From: Thermomonas carbonis
GTDB lineage: Bacteria > Pseudomonadota > Gammaproteobacteria > Xanthomonadales > Xanthomonadaceae
Direction: 5' to 3'
Assembly: GCF_014396975.1 (NCBI RefSeq)
Contig: NZ_CP060719.1
Location: forward strand, 3,072,001-3,136,000
DNA: 64,000 nt
Shown: one piece after another, positions 47,015 through 57,429 of the stretch
Layout: each line of letters opens with the position of its first letter
Position numbering within the stretch: the first letter of the stretch is position 1
Made by a program: the position numbers and the translations under genes
Notes under the pieces: generated by a model
Seen by the model: the letters and a program-made list of their open reading frames with translations, nothing else
Told to the model about the DNA's origin: nothing
Database searches by the model: none

Positions 47015-47093
47015 GTCATCCCCGCGAAGGCAGGGATCCAGCGGTTGGATCAAAAGAACTCAGACGCTGGATTCCCGCCTTCGCGGGAATGAC
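47015..47093. repeat. REP-like inverted repeat (GTCATCCCCGCGAAGGC)
   Basis: GTCATCCCCGCGAAGGC at 47015-47031 faces GCCTTCGCGGGAATGAC at 47077-47093, with an inner GATCCAGCG/CGCTGGATT pair. It is related to the repeat at 26481-26577. It lies between yeiP and an acetyltransferase gene. Confidence 0.85.
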
Positions 47094-47105
47094 GAGCCAA
47101 AGCAA

Positions 47106-47693
47106 ATGAATCCCACTCTTGCGACCATCACCCTCGCCGGCCACGGCATCCGCCTGGAGCCGCTGACGCTCGCGCATGTCCCGGCGCTGCAGGACGCGGT
47201 GGACGATGGCGACATCGGCTCGATCAACTACGTCAACGTGCCGGGCCGCGACGGCATCCCGGCATGGATCGAACACGCATTGGCGATGCGCGATGCCGGC
47301 CGCGAGCTTCCGTTCGCGATCATCAGCGACGGCCGCGTGGTCGGCAGCACCCGCTTCTACGACATCGACCTGTCCGTGCCCACGCTGGCGATCGGCTACA
47401 CCTTCCACGCGGCGTCTGTGTGGCGCACCCACGTCAATACCGCCAACAAGCGGCTGATGCTGGGCCACGCCTTCGACGCGCTTGGCGCAAAGTCGGTGTT
47501 CTTCCACACCAGCCACCTCAACCTGCGCTCGCAGGCAGCGATCGAACGGCTGGGCGCACAGCGCGACGGCATCCTGCGCGCGCACAGGCGGCACAAGGAT
47601 GGCTCGCTGCGCGACACCGTCACGTACTCGATCGTCGCGGACGAATGGCCGGCGATCCGCGAGCGGCTGGACGCGCGGCTTGCGACCGCTTGA
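47106..47693 (+). CDS. GNAT N-acetyltransferase (RimJ/L-like)
   Basis: 195 residues. RLEPLTLAHVPALQDAVDDG (about 17-36), AIGYTFHAASVWRTHVNTAN (about 98-117) and FHTSHLNLRSQAAIERLGAQ (about 139-158) give the RimJ/RimL-type GNAT layout seen in the YkkB-like acetyltransferase branch. Substrate unknown. It converges on the flavoprotein gene, ending one base before its stop. Confidence 0.88.
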   Translation: MNPTLATITLAGHGIRLEPLTLAHVPALQDAVDDGDIGSINYVNVPGRDGIPAWIEHALAMRDAGRELPFAIISDGRVVGSTRFYDIDLSVPTLAIGYTFHAASVWRTHVNTANKRLMLGHAFDALGAKSVFFHTSHLNLRSQAAIERLGAQRDGILRAHRRHKDGSLRDTVTYSIVADEWPAIRERLDARLATA

Positions 47694-49076
47694 TCAGTCG
47701 AACAACTTGCCCGGATTCATGATCCCGGCCGGATCCAGCACCGCCTTGATCCCGCGCATCAGCGCGATCTCCACCTCGCTGCGCGTGCTCGACAGATAGG
47801 GTTTCTTGACCAGGCCGATGCCGTGCTCGGCGGAGATGCTGCCGCCATGCGCATGCAGGCGCTCGGCCAGCAGCCTGGTGACGCGGTCGCAATCGGCGAC
47901 GAACTCCGCCTGCACCATGTCGTCCGGCTTGAGCACGTTGATGTGCAGGTTTCCGTCGCCGATGTGGCCGAACCAGACCACGTCGAACTGCGGATACGCA
48001 TCGCCCAGCAACGCCTGCGTTTCCGCGAGGAACGCCGGCATCGCCGACAAGCGCACCGACACGTCGTTCTTGTAGGGCACGTACCTCGCCAGGCTCTCGG
48101 TGATGCCTTCGCGCAGGCGCCACAGCTGCGCGGCCTGGGCGTCGCTCTGGCTGATCACGCCGTCGCTGACCAGGCCGGCTTCCATGCACTGTTCGAATGC
48201 GGCCAGCGCTTCGGTCTCGCTGGCTTCGTCGCTGGCGAATTCGGTGACCACATAGAACGGATGCGTCTCCGCGAACGGCGCCTGCGCACCATGCGCCAAC
48301 ACATGATGCAGCGCGCGGTCGGTGAGGAATTCGAAGGCTTGAAGCTGCAAGCGGGCGCGGAATGCATCGAACACCTGCATCAGCGCATCGAACGACGGCA
48401 AGGCCAGCAGCATCACGTTGGTCGGCGGCGGCGGGTCGGTGAGCTTCAGCGTTGCCTCGACGATGATGCCGAGCGTGCCTTCCGAGGCGATGGCGAGGTG
48501 GCGCAGGTCGTAGCCGCTGGAGTTCTTGACCAGGCTGCGCCCGACATCGAGCAACTCACCGTCGCCGATCACCAATTTCAGCCCCGCAATCCATTCGCGG
48601 GTATTGCCGTAACGCACCACGCGGGTGCCGCCGGCATTGGTGGCGATGTTGCCGCCGATGCTGCACGAGCCGCGCGCAGCGAAATCCACCGGATATTGCA
48701 GGCCGTGCTCGCGCGCCGCCTCCTGCGCCAGCTGCAGCGGGATGCCGGCCTGCACGGTCAGCGTCCGGTCGATCGCATCGAAGCCGATGACCTGGTTCAT
48801 CCGTTCCAGGCTGACGACCAGTTCGCCATTCGCCGCGACTGCACCGCCGGACAGACCGGTGCGGCCACCGGACGGCACGATGGCCACCGCATTCGCCTTC
48901 GCCCAACGCACCACCGACTGGACCTCTTCAATGCTGCCCGGCAAGGCGATGGCGAGCGGTGCCGGCGTCCAGCGCCGGGTCCAGTCGCGACCGTAATGCT
49001 CGAGGTCGGCGGGGTCGGTCTTCAGGCGCAGGCCGGGCACCGACGCTTGCAGGTCGGCGATGCGGGAATCGGTCAT
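47694..49076 (-). CDS. FAD-linked D-2-hydroxyglutarate dehydrogenase-like oxidoreductase
   Basis: 460 residues: FAD-binding PCMH domain with VPSGGRTGLSGGAV (about 67-80) and SCSIGGNIATNAGGTRVVRY, and a C-terminal lobe with HIGDGNLHIN and SISAEHGIGLVKK, and a metal site in the C-terminal half. This is the glycolate/D-lactate/D-2-hydroxyglutarate dehydrogenase group. Its placement divergent from serA suggests oxidation of D-2-hydroxyglutarate, the by-product of SerA. The ATG at 49076 gives the family N-terminus. Substrate is inferred from context. Confidence 0.88.
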   Translation of the reverse strand: MTDSRIADLQASVPGLRLKTDPADLEHYGRDWTRRWTPAPLAIALPGSIEEVQSVVRWAKANAVAIVPSGGRTGLSGGAVAANGELVVSLERMNQVIGFDAIDRTLTVQAGIPLQLAQEAAREHGLQYPVDFAARGSCSIGGNIATNAGGTRVVRYGNTREWIAGLKLVIGDGELLDVGRSLVKNSSGYDLRHLAIASEGTLGIIVEATLKLTDPPPPTNVMLLALPSFDALMQVFDAFRARLQLQAFEFLTDRALHHVLAHGAQAPFAETHPFYVVTEFASDEASETEALAAFEQCMEAGLVSDGVISQSDAQAAQLWRLREGITESLARYVPYKNDVSVRLSAMPAFLAETQALLGDAYPQFDVVWFGHIGDGNLHINVLKPDDMVQAEFVADCDRVTRLLAERLHAHGGSISAEHGIGLVKKPYLSSTRSEVEIALMRGIKAVLDPAGIMNPGKLFD

Positions 49077-49286
49077 GGGCGGGCAATGCCGACGCGGGGG
49101 ATGCCGCAGCGTGCCAGCGATGGGGCCATGCGTCCAGCGCGCCAAGAACGCATGGAATGGCGGTTTCAGCCGCAACTTTCGCTAGCGATCCCAGGGCATG
49201 GGCGCGGGCGGAAATGGCATGACGCAGTGCGGCAAAACCGTGCTCGCATCTGGCATAGTGCGGCTCCCCTCGCCCGTTGCCGCACC

Positions 49287-50528
<1,242 letters not shown>

Positions 50529-50558
50529 TGTTGGGGTGACCCCCTGTGGTCGCCCTGG

Positions 50559-50582
50559 GGGGCAGGCACGGGGGCCTGCCCC
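50559..50582. terminator. Possible terminator hairpin between serA and Nudix gene
   Basis: GGGGCAGGC (50559-50567) pairs exactly with GCCTGCCCC (50574-50582) around ACGGGG, between convergent genes. No T-tract is present, so termination is plausible but not certain. Confidence 0.45.
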
Positions 50583-50590
50583 TGCGAATG

Positions 50591-51142
50591 CTACGAACGC
50601 GCCAACCACTTGCGCGCCATCCGCTGCACCGACGGATCCGTGCCCGCCTCCCTCACCAATTCCGCGATGTTGCGCCACGCAAGGTCGTGCGATTCCTCGC
50701 TGACCGTGTAGGCCTCGTCCTCGCCGGCGTGGACAACGTAGCGCACGTCGTAATGCCAGTGCGCGGCAACGCCCTTGTGTTCGGGGATCCAGTGGCGGTC
50801 CAGATCGAAGATCGCGGGCTCGATGCGCAGCTCGGGCAGGCCGGACTCTTCCTCGGCTTCCTTCAGGGCCGCAATGCGCAGGTCGCGCTCGCCATCGGCG
50901 TGCCCACCCAGTTGCAGCCAAAGGCCCAGCTTGCGGTGATGGGTCAGGAGCGTGCGCTCGCCGCTGCGGTCGACCAGCCAGCAGGACGCGGTGAAGTGGC
51001 CGCCAATGCGTTCGCGTACGTACGGATTGCCGGCATCGCCCACCAGCTCTTCGAACAGGCCAACCGTTGCGCGCTCGTCAGGCCATTGCTGGGCGTATTC
51101 AGCCAGCGCAGAAGCGAAGGCAACGTCGTCGATGTGGGTCAT
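50591..51142 (-). CDS. Nudix hydrolase
   Basis: 183 residues. A Nudix box is seen at about 93-116: GGHADGE, then KEAEEESGL, with one extra residue between the halves compared with the classical GX5EX7REUXEEXGU. Such enzymes hydrolyse nucleoside-diphosphate derivatives; the substrate is not evident. The C-terminal SEESHDLAWRNIAELVRE fits the family. It converges on serA. Confidence 0.85.
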   Translation of the reverse strand: MTHIDDVAFASALAEYAQQWPDERATVGLFEELVGDAGNPYVRERIGGHFTASCWLVDRSGERTLLTHHRKLGLWLQLGGHADGERDLRIAALKEAEEESGLPELRIEPAIFDLDRHWIPEHKGVAAHWHYDVRYVVHAGEDEAYTVSEESHDLAWRNIAELVREAGTDPSVQRMARKWLARS

Positions 51143-51293
51143 GGCAGGTCGCGGAAGCTTGCGGAGAGCGCGATTATCGCCGCCGGATGACCGCGGGTGC
51201 TTGTGCACGCCGCATGTGAACGTTTATGGTCGCGGGCTTGCGGCCTGCCTGGGCAGGTTCGTTTTCATGAACAAGAACCCGGGGGACCACCTG

Positions 51294-52832
51294 ATGCTGT
51301 TCCAGCGAATCAAGCCGCTCGACAAGATCCTCGAGACTGCCGAGAAAAAGGCGCTCAAGCGCCAACTCGGTGCCTTCCAGCTCACCATGCTCGGCATCGG
51401 CGCGATCATCGGCACCGGCATCTTCGTGCTGACGGCAGAAGCAGGCCAGAAGGCCGGCCCGGCGATGATGGTAGCGTTCGTGATCGCGGCGGTGGTTTGC
51501 GCGCTGGCCGCATTGGCCTACTCGGAACTGGCCTCGATGATCCCGGTCTCCGGCTCGGCCTATACCTACACCTACGGCGTGATGGGCGAAGCCTTGGCGT
51601 GGACGGTGGGCTGGGCGCTGGTGCTCGAATACGCGGTCGCCGCGGGCGCGGTCTCGGTTGGCTGGTCCGGCTACATGAACGGGCTGCTCGCGAGTGCGGG
51701 CATGGAGATACCTCTCGCCCTCCGGACCGGACCGATGGATGGCGGTGCGTTCAACATCCTCGCCTTCTGCATTGCATTGCTGGTGACCGTATTGCTGGTG
51801 ATGGGCACTTCGAAATCGGCCAAGGTCAATGCGATCCTGGTGCTGGTCAAGGTCGCCGCGCTCACCGCGTTCATCATCATCGCGGTGCCGGCCGCCCAGG
51901 ACGAGAACTTCAAACCGTTCTTCCCGACCGGCTGGGGCAGCCCGCTGGGTGGCGTTGGCGTGCTCGGCGCGGCGGCATCGATTTTCTTCGCGTATGTGGG
52001 GTTCGATGCGGTGTCCACCGCGGCCGAGGAAACCGAGAACCCGAACCGCAACATCCCGATCGGCCTGATCGGTTCGCTGCTGGTCTGCACGATCTTCTAC
52101 ATGCTGGTCGGCTACGGTGCGGTCGGCGCGATCGGTTCGCAGCCGATGATGGGTGCCGACGGCATGGCCATCCACCCCGGCACACCGGAACTGGCGGCGG
52201 CATGCATGGGTTCCGAAGCGCTGGTCTGCAGCAAGGAGCCGCTGGCCCACGTGCTGAAGATGCTGGGCTTCGCCGGCTGGGGCAATGCGATCGGCCTGGC
52301 CGCGGCGCTGGCGCTGCCGTCGGTGGTGCTGATGATGCTCTACGGCCAGACCCGCATCTTCTTCACCATGTCGCGCGACGGCCTGTTGCCGGAAGTCCTG
52401 TCCCGGGTGCACCCGAAGTACCACACCCCGCACGTGGTCACCATGATCACCGGCGTGTTCGTTGCCCTGTTCGCCGCGATGTTCCCGGTCGGCATCCTGG
52501 CCGACATCTCCAACTCGGGCACCCTGTTCGCCTTCATGGCGGTGTCTGCAGGCGTGCTGATCCTGCGCAAGCGCGACCCGCATCGCCACCGCCCGTTCCG
52601 TACGCCGCTTGCGTGGGTGGTGTGCCCGCTGGCCATCGCCGGCTGCCTGTTGCTGTTCCTGAACCTGTCGGTCTACACCCTGGGCATGTTCTTTGGCTGG
52701 GCGGCCCTCGGTTTCATCGTGTACGCACTGTATGGCTATCGCAACAGCGAGCTGGGGCGTGGGCTGAAGGCGGCGAAGAACGGCCCGAAGATCGATCCGG
52801 AGCCGCCGTTCCACGAGGGTCCGCAGGCCTGA
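51294..52832 (+). CDS. APC-family amino acid permease
   Basis: 512 residues, about 12 transmembrane segments. The N-terminal [20 protein letters not shown] is the APC signature, and [20 protein letters not shown] is the TM6-loop motif of the cationic amino acid transporter-like branch. Likely imports amino acids; the substrate is unclear. The ATG at 51294 has GGGGGA upstream; an ATG nine codons earlier (51267) is possible. An intrinsic terminator follows. Confidence 0.88.
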   Translation: MLFQRIKPLDKILETAEKKALKRQLGAFQLTMLGIGAIIGTGIFVLTAEAGQKAGPAMMVAFVIAAVVCALAALAYSELASMIPVSGSAYTYTYGVMGEALAWTVGWALVLEYAVAAGAVSVGWSGYMNGLLASAGMEIPLALRTGPMDGGAFNILAFCIALLVTVLLVMGTSKSAKVNAILVLVKVAALTAFIIIAVPAAQDENFKPFFPTGWGSPLGGVGVLGAAASIFFAYVGFDAVSTAAEETENPNRNIPIGLIGSLLVCTIFYMLVGYGAVGAIGSQPMMGADGMAIHPGTPELAAACMGSEALVCSKEPLAHVLKMLGFAGWGNAIGLAAALALPSVVLMMLYGQTRIFFTMSRDGLLPEVLSRVHPKYHTPHVVTMITGVFVALFAAMFPVGILADISNSGTLFAFMAVSAGVLILRKRDPHRHRPFRTPLAWVVCPLAIAGCLLLFLNLSVYTLGMFFGWAALGFIVYALYGYRNSELGRGLKAAKNGPKIDPEPPFHEGPQA

Positions 52833-52866
52833 TCTCCAGCCAGATCGGCATGGACAGATGACGAAG

Positions 52867-52890
52867 AACCCGGCTCCGGCCGGGTTTTTT
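52867..52890 (+). terminator. Intrinsic terminator of the permease gene
   Basis: AACCCGGC (52867-52874) pairs with GCCGGGTT (52879-52886) around TCCG, followed by TTTT. It separates the permease from the mtn operon. Confidence 0.85.
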
Positions 52891-52941
52891 GTTGCCTGTG
52901 CTTCAACAATCCAACAACCGCCATTCGCTACACTGGCCGGC

Positions 52942-53577
52942 ATGGAAACACTCCCCTACGACGCCCAGCAGCTGCGCCACCTCGCCGGCGAGATCATCAC
53001 CAACGTGCGCGAGCTCGCGCATGCCGGCTGGACGCCCGCGACCAGCAGTAATTTCTCGCGCCGGCTGGATGACCACCACGCGGCGATCACCGTTTCCGGC
53101 CGCGACAAGGGCCGGCTGACCGAAGCCGACATCATGGTCGTCGACTTCGACGGCAATCCCGTGGGCAACGACAAGCGACCGTCCGCGGAGACCCTCCTGC
53201 ACACCCAGCTGTACCGGCGATTCCCGGAGATCGGCTGCGTGCTGCACACGCATTCGCGCACGCAGACGGTGGCCTCGCGCTTGTACGCGCCTGCTGGCCA
53301 CATACGCTTCGAAGGCTACGAATTGCAGAAGGCGTTCCAGGGCAACACCACCCACGAAGGCGCGATGGACGTGCCGGTGTTCCCGAACACCCAGGACATG
53401 CCCGAACTCGCAGGCTGGGTCGAGGCCGCGCTCGACGCGCAACCGATGTGGGGCTACCTGATCGATGGCCACGGCCTGTACGCCTGGGGCCGCGACATGG
53501 CCGAGGCACGGCGCCACCTGGAAGCCTTCGAATTCCTGCTGGGCTGCGAACTGGAACTGAGGACACTGAAGCAATGA
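52942..53577 (+). CDS. mtnB: Methylthioribulose-1-phosphate dehydratase
   Basis: 211 residues of the class II aldolase fold. Zn ligands are seen in [11 protein letters not shown] (HxH) and a later His in DGHGLYAWG. It dehydrates methylthioribulose-1-P in the methionine salvage pathway. It starts 52 bases after the terminator and its stop overlaps the mtnD start (ATGA). Full length for the family. Confidence 0.93.
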   Translation: METLPYDAQQLRHLAGEIITNVRELAHAGWTPATSSNFSRRLDDHHAAITVSGRDKGRLTEADIMVVDFDGNPVGNDKRPSAETLLHTQLYRRFPEIGCVLHTHSRTQTVASRLYAPAGHIRFEGYELQKAFQGNTTHEGAMDVPVFPNTQDMPELAGWVEAALDAQPMWGYLIDGHGLYAWGRDMAEARRHLEAFEFLLGCELELRTLKQ

Positions 53578-54136
53578 GCCGCTTGCGCATCTTCGACGAC
53601 CACGCCCCGCCACGCCGTTGCTGTCGACCGACGAGCGCGCCGGGATGACCGCCGAACTGGCGAAGATCGGCGTGCACCTGGAGCAATGGGCGCCTGCCCA
53701 TCCCGTGACGCCCGGCGATGCGCCGGAGACGATCATGGCCGCCTACCAGGACGACATCGATCGCCTGGTCGAAGCCAACGGCTTCAAGTCTGTGGACGTG
53801 GTCAGCATCGCGCCGGACAACCCCAATCGCGAGGCGATGCGCGGCAAGTTCCTCGACGAACATTTCCACAAGGAAGACGAGGTGCGCTTCTTCGTCGCCG
53901 GCTCCGGCCTGTTCACCCTGCACGTCGATGGCAAGGTCTACGAGGTGCTGTGCGAGGCCGGCGACCTGATCGCGGTGCCGGACAGCATGACCCACTGGTT
54001 CGACATGGGCCCGGAGCCGAGCTTCGTCGCGATCCGGTTCTTCACCGAGCCGGACGGGTGGGTCGGCCACTTCACCGGCACCGACATCGCGACGCAGTTC
54101 CCGCGCTACGAAATCGGGCAGGCGCGTCCGTCGTGA
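53574..54136 (+). pseudogene. mtnD: Acireductone dioxygenase, frameshifted (mtnD)
   Basis: The gene opens at 53574 with [12 protein letters not shown], the usual ARD start, and then moves out of frame. From the next frame [20 protein letters not shown] the family resumes with [11 protein letters not shown] (HxH and Glu metal ligands) and THWFDMG (third His) to the end at 54136. One missing base at about 53609-53611 (CCG|CC to CCG GCC) would restore [13 protein letters not shown]. The gene is otherwise intact and is flanked by mtnB and mtnC with overlapping ends. It may be an assembly error; a TTG at 53618 could also start a short product without the N-terminal strand. Confidence 0.85.
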
Positions 54137-54828
54137 TCAAGACCACCATCCTCACCGATATCGAAGGCACGACGTCCAGCATCTCCTTCGTCCGCGACGT
54201 GCTGTTCCCGTACGCGCGCGCCGCCCTGCCCGACTTCGTGCGCGAACACGGCGATGACCCGAACGTGCGCCATTGGCTGGACATCGTTGCAGTCGAGAGC
54301 GGCGGGCTGTGCCAGGACGCGATGATCGTCGAGACGCTGCAGGGCTGGATCGACCAGGATCGCAAGCACACCGCACTGAAGGCGCTGCAGGGACTGATCT
54401 GGGAAGCCGGTTATCGTGATGGCGACTTCACCGCGCCGCTGTATCCCGACGTGGTGCCAGCGCTGCGCGCCTGGCATGACGCCGGCCATCCGCTGGCGGT
54501 GTATTCCAGTGGTTCGGTGCCGGCGCAGAAGCTGCTGTTCTCGCATACCGATGCCGGCGACCTGGTCCCGCTGTTCCGCGGCTTCTTCGACACCGAGATC
54601 GGCCACAAGCGCGATGCCGACAGCTACCGGCTGATCGCCGACCGGCTGGATCGCAGCCCGGGCGACATCCTGTTCCTGTCCGACGTGGTCGAAGAACTCG
54701 ACGCCGCACGCGATGCCGGCATGCGCACTGTCTTGCTGGACCGACTCGAGGACTATCCACAGCCGCGGCTCGATGAGGCGGCCAACGGACATCTTCGCGT
54801 CGAATCCTTCGCCGACATCGTGCTGTAG
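54133..54828 (+). CDS. mtnC: Enolase-phosphatase (2,3-diketo-5-methylthiopentyl-1-P)
   Basis: 231 residues, HAD superfamily. The catalytic motif [20 protein letters not shown] (about residues 9-28) is that of MtnC, and [16 protein letters not shown] and [20 protein letters not shown] are the motif II and IV regions. It both enolises and dephosphorylates the diketo intermediate, replacing MtnW and MtnX. Start is GTG at 54133, overlapping the mtnD stop (GTGA). Confidence 0.93.
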   Translation: MIKTTILTDIEGTTSSISFVRDVLFPYARAALPDFVREHGDDPNVRHWLDIVAVESGGLCQDAMIVETLQGWIDQDRKHTALKALQGLIWEAGYRDGDFTAPLYPDVVPALRAWHDAGHPLAVYSSGSVPAQKLLFSHTDAGDLVPLFRGFFDTEIGHKRDADSYRLIADRLDRSPGDILFLSDVVEELDAARDAGMRTVLLDRLEDYPQPRLDEAANGHLRVESFADIVL

Positions 54829-54852
54829 CGCGGCCCTACGCCTGCCACTAGG

Positions 54853-57336
54853 TTACGGCTTTTCCAGCATCCCCGCACGCACCAGCGCATCGATTAACGG
54901 TTGCCGATTGTCGGCAGGATTGCGTGGCCAACCGCTGATGCGCTCGACGATCCTTCCTTCGCGCAGGATGAAGAACACCGGCATTTCCCATCCGCCGGGC
55001 AGGAGCGACGCCCACTCCGCACGATCATGGATCGGCTCAGCCTTGGCCTGCGGGAAGCGGTGATTCCATTCGCGGATCGCGTCCAGATCCTCATCGCCCG
55101 GCGGTAGTACGAGCCAGTGCGCATGCTTTGCAAAGGCCGGGCCCAGCAATGGATCCCGGGAAATGTCTTCCGCCGCATCGATCGAGAAGTGGCAGCCTGC
55201 GGTGACCAGAATCACGGGGCGACTCACGTCGAGCGGCGTTCGGGTGAATGTCTCGCCGTCGATGCTGGCACGCCAAACCGTGGGCATCGAGGCATTGCTG
55301 CCGATGCTGTCAACCATGGCCGGAATCGACGGAAGCTCGGCTTGCACGTGTTCTCCGGCAAAACGCCTGGCGTCCTCGAAGCGGCGCACCTTGAGCATGG
55401 CATGGAAGACATTGCCCAAGTCGGAGACTTGCGCGATCCGGCGGCGCTGCATCTCGGCAACGATCAGGCGGAGGTGCTCCACATCGTCCGATGTGACTGC
55501 AACAGACATCGGCAACTCGACGGCGCGAAGCAGAAAAATCAACTCGCGATCTGGCAGGCGCGCCAGCGCTTCCGGCTGCCGCGACATGCCACCGAACAGT
55601 TCCGCGAATGTCCGATGGAGATTGCCGGAACCTTTCTCGCCGGCTTCGGCGATCCGGTAAAGCACATCGAATCCCATCTCGACCCGGCCAGGTGACGAGG
55701 CGTTGGCTCGCCATGCAGGTGGACCGTCCTGATGGCGCGACGGGACGACCTTTGCGTACTCCTCCACATCGAATAGCGCCAACACGCGCCCGACCTCCGC
55801 GGGCGTCAGTTCCATGGCAAGGTCATCGACACCGAACCCGCCAAGCCCCTTCGATCCGAATCGCAGGCTGGCCAGAAACCGCTGCCTGGTCAGCGGCGGC
55901 AACAGGTCGAAAGGGGTGTCGCGACCCTTGTTCGCCGCAAGATAGGCATCCAGGTCTGCCTGCGATCGCAGAACCACCCGAGCGTCGGCAACGAAATCCT
56001 CCAGCCGATACGTCGTTCTCGCCCGCACCTCCCCGCGCCAGCGATCGAATGCACGCACCTCGACCACGTGTTCGCCGGCATCGAGTGTCGTCGGCAGCGC
56101 ACCCCGCCACAGGTGCGGCGACAGTTCGGCCTCCGGCGAGCGATCGAAGCCGCGCAAGACCTCGGTGACATCGTCGCGCGCGTTCTCGGCGACCAGCGCG
56201 GGATCCGGCAAAAGCACTTTCTTCATCGGCATCCACTCACCGCCGTCGACGCGGAACTCGACGCGGGTGTCGTCCAGTCCCATGTACACGTTCGCGAATA
56301 CGCCCCAGGCCGGATACGCACCACGCCGCAGCACGTTCGGTGCATGCAGGCCGATCTGGCGGTCTTCCGCGTCGCGTGCGTTGTGCCAGGCCAGCGCGTA
56401 CTCGCCGCCCTGCCTGACCGTCAGAAATGCGTAACCGTTCGGCGTGCCGTCCGCCATCGTCGCGGCGGGAATGCCCTGCGCGTCCGCCGCGCCGGACCAG
56501 TACGACCCGCAGGCCGCGCCGACGTTGTATTCGTGCAGCGGTTTCGCACCGTGCCAGCCGGTGTCGGCACCGTGGAAGACATGCTGCTGGGTATGGCTAT
56601 GCGCCGTGAGCACCAGCACGTTCGGAAACGGCTGCAGCAGCACGAACAGGCGCTCGCGGTCGGCATCGCGGAAGCTGTCCTTGCCGGCTTCGTCGAACAG
56701 GTGGATGTGCATCGCCAGCACCAGCAGGCGGTTCTTCTGGAGCGTCGGCAGCCAGCGTTCGAGGAAGGCGAACTGATCCTCGCGCAGGCCGCCGATGTAG
56801 CCCGGCTTCTGGCCCGGCAGCAGGATCACGTCGTCGAGTACGGCGATGTTGGCCAGCGCGGTCTGTCGGGCGTAGGTGTCCGGCCCGATGTCGCGCTGGA
56901 AGTTGCCGAGTGAGGCGGCGTCGCTGGTCGCCCCCGGATCGACATCATGGTTGCCGGGTGCATGCAGCCAGGGGATGCCCAGCGAGGCCGTGGCCGCCTT
57001 GACTTCGGGCAACAGCGCGGGGACATCGTCGACCAGATCGCCCAGCGTGATGCCGAGTGCCGCATCGTGCTTGCCGACCAGCGGCTCCACGATGTCGCGG
57101 CGGAAGTAATCGACATCGTCCGCCGACTTCACTTGCGGGTCGCCGAACACGAGCAGGCGCGCCTCGGTGGAGGGTATCGCCCGGGCCACGCGCTGATAGG
57201 CGATGCAGCCGGGGCCACTGCGATCCGAACGCGGCAATGGCAGCGATGCTTCGACCTGCACCGTCACGCATGCGGCAGGGGAAGCATCGACAGGTGCCCC
57301 GAGGGCGAGCATGGCGGCAAGCAGGAGTGCAGGCAT
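54853..57336 (-). CDS. Calcineurin-like phosphoesterase with thioredoxin-like C-terminus
   Basis: 827 residues with a signal peptide. N-terminal metallophosphoesterase: FGDPQ, LGDLVDDVP, GNHDVDPG, MHIHLF and LTAHSHTQQH carry the metal-binding residues (about 65-260). An Ig-like part follows (VEFRVDGGEWMPMKKVLLPD). After a helical region, about residues 695-827 resemble a thioredoxin fold (VILVTAGCHFSIDAAEDI, then WEMPVFFILREGR with cis-Pro) but the active site is GCHFS, with no second Cys. This may be a fusion of two formerly separate genes. A periplasmic role is likely; substrate unknown. Confidence 0.8.
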   Translation of the reverse strand: MPALLLAAMLALGAPVDASPAACVTVQVEASLPLPRSDRSGPGCIAYQRVARAIPSTEARLLVFGDPQVKSADDVDYFRRDIVEPLVGKHDAALGITLGDLVDDVPALLPEVKAATASLGIPWLHAPGNHDVDPGATSDAASLGNFQRDIGPDTYARQTALANIAVLDDVILLPGQKPGYIGGLREDQFAFLERWLPTLQKNRLLVLAMHIHLFDEAGKDSFRDADRERLFVLLQPFPNVLVLTAHSHTQQHVFHGADTGWHGAKPLHEYNVGAACGSYWSGAADAQGIPAATMADGTPNGYAFLTVRQGGEYALAWHNARDAEDRQIGLHAPNVLRRGAYPAWGVFANVYMGLDDTRVEFRVDGGEWMPMKKVLLPDPALVAENARDDVTEVLRGFDRSPEAELSPHLWRGALPTTLDAGEHVVEVRAFDRWRGEVRARTTYRLEDFVADARVVLRSQADLDAYLAANKGRDTPFDLLPPLTRQRFLASLRFGSKGLGGFGVDDLAMELTPAEVGRVLALFDVEEYAKVVPSRHQDGPPAWRANASSPGRVEMGFDVLYRIAEAGEKGSGNLHRTFAELFGGMSRQPEALARLPDRELIFLLRAVELPMSVAVTSDDVEHLRLIVAEMQRRRIAQVSDLGNVFHAMLKVRRFEDARRFAGEHVQAELPSIPAMVDSIGSNASMPTVWRASIDGETFTRTPLDVSRPVILVTAGCHFSIDAAEDISRDPLLGPAFAKHAHWLVLPPGDEDLDAIREWNHRFPQAKAEPIHDRAEWASLLPGGWEMPVFFILREGRIVERISGWPRNPADNRQPLIDALVRAGMLEKP

Positions 57337-57429
57337 GCCCCATTATCGCCTACCGCAGGCGCACGGCGGCTGGACTAGAATCGCCCCAGGGGATCGAGCG
57401 GCGGGGGTCGTTTGCGCGCATCACGGGGC

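Noticed and set aside
52843..52941. SAM or methionine-type riboswitch before mtnB
   Set aside because: The gap is filled mainly by the permease terminator; no room for a riboswitch and no characteristic helices.
53618..54136. TTG-started shorter mtnD as the true gene
   Set aside because: It lacks the conserved N-terminal strand found in the frame starting at 53574, which overlaps the mtnB stop as expected; a frameshift explains the data better.
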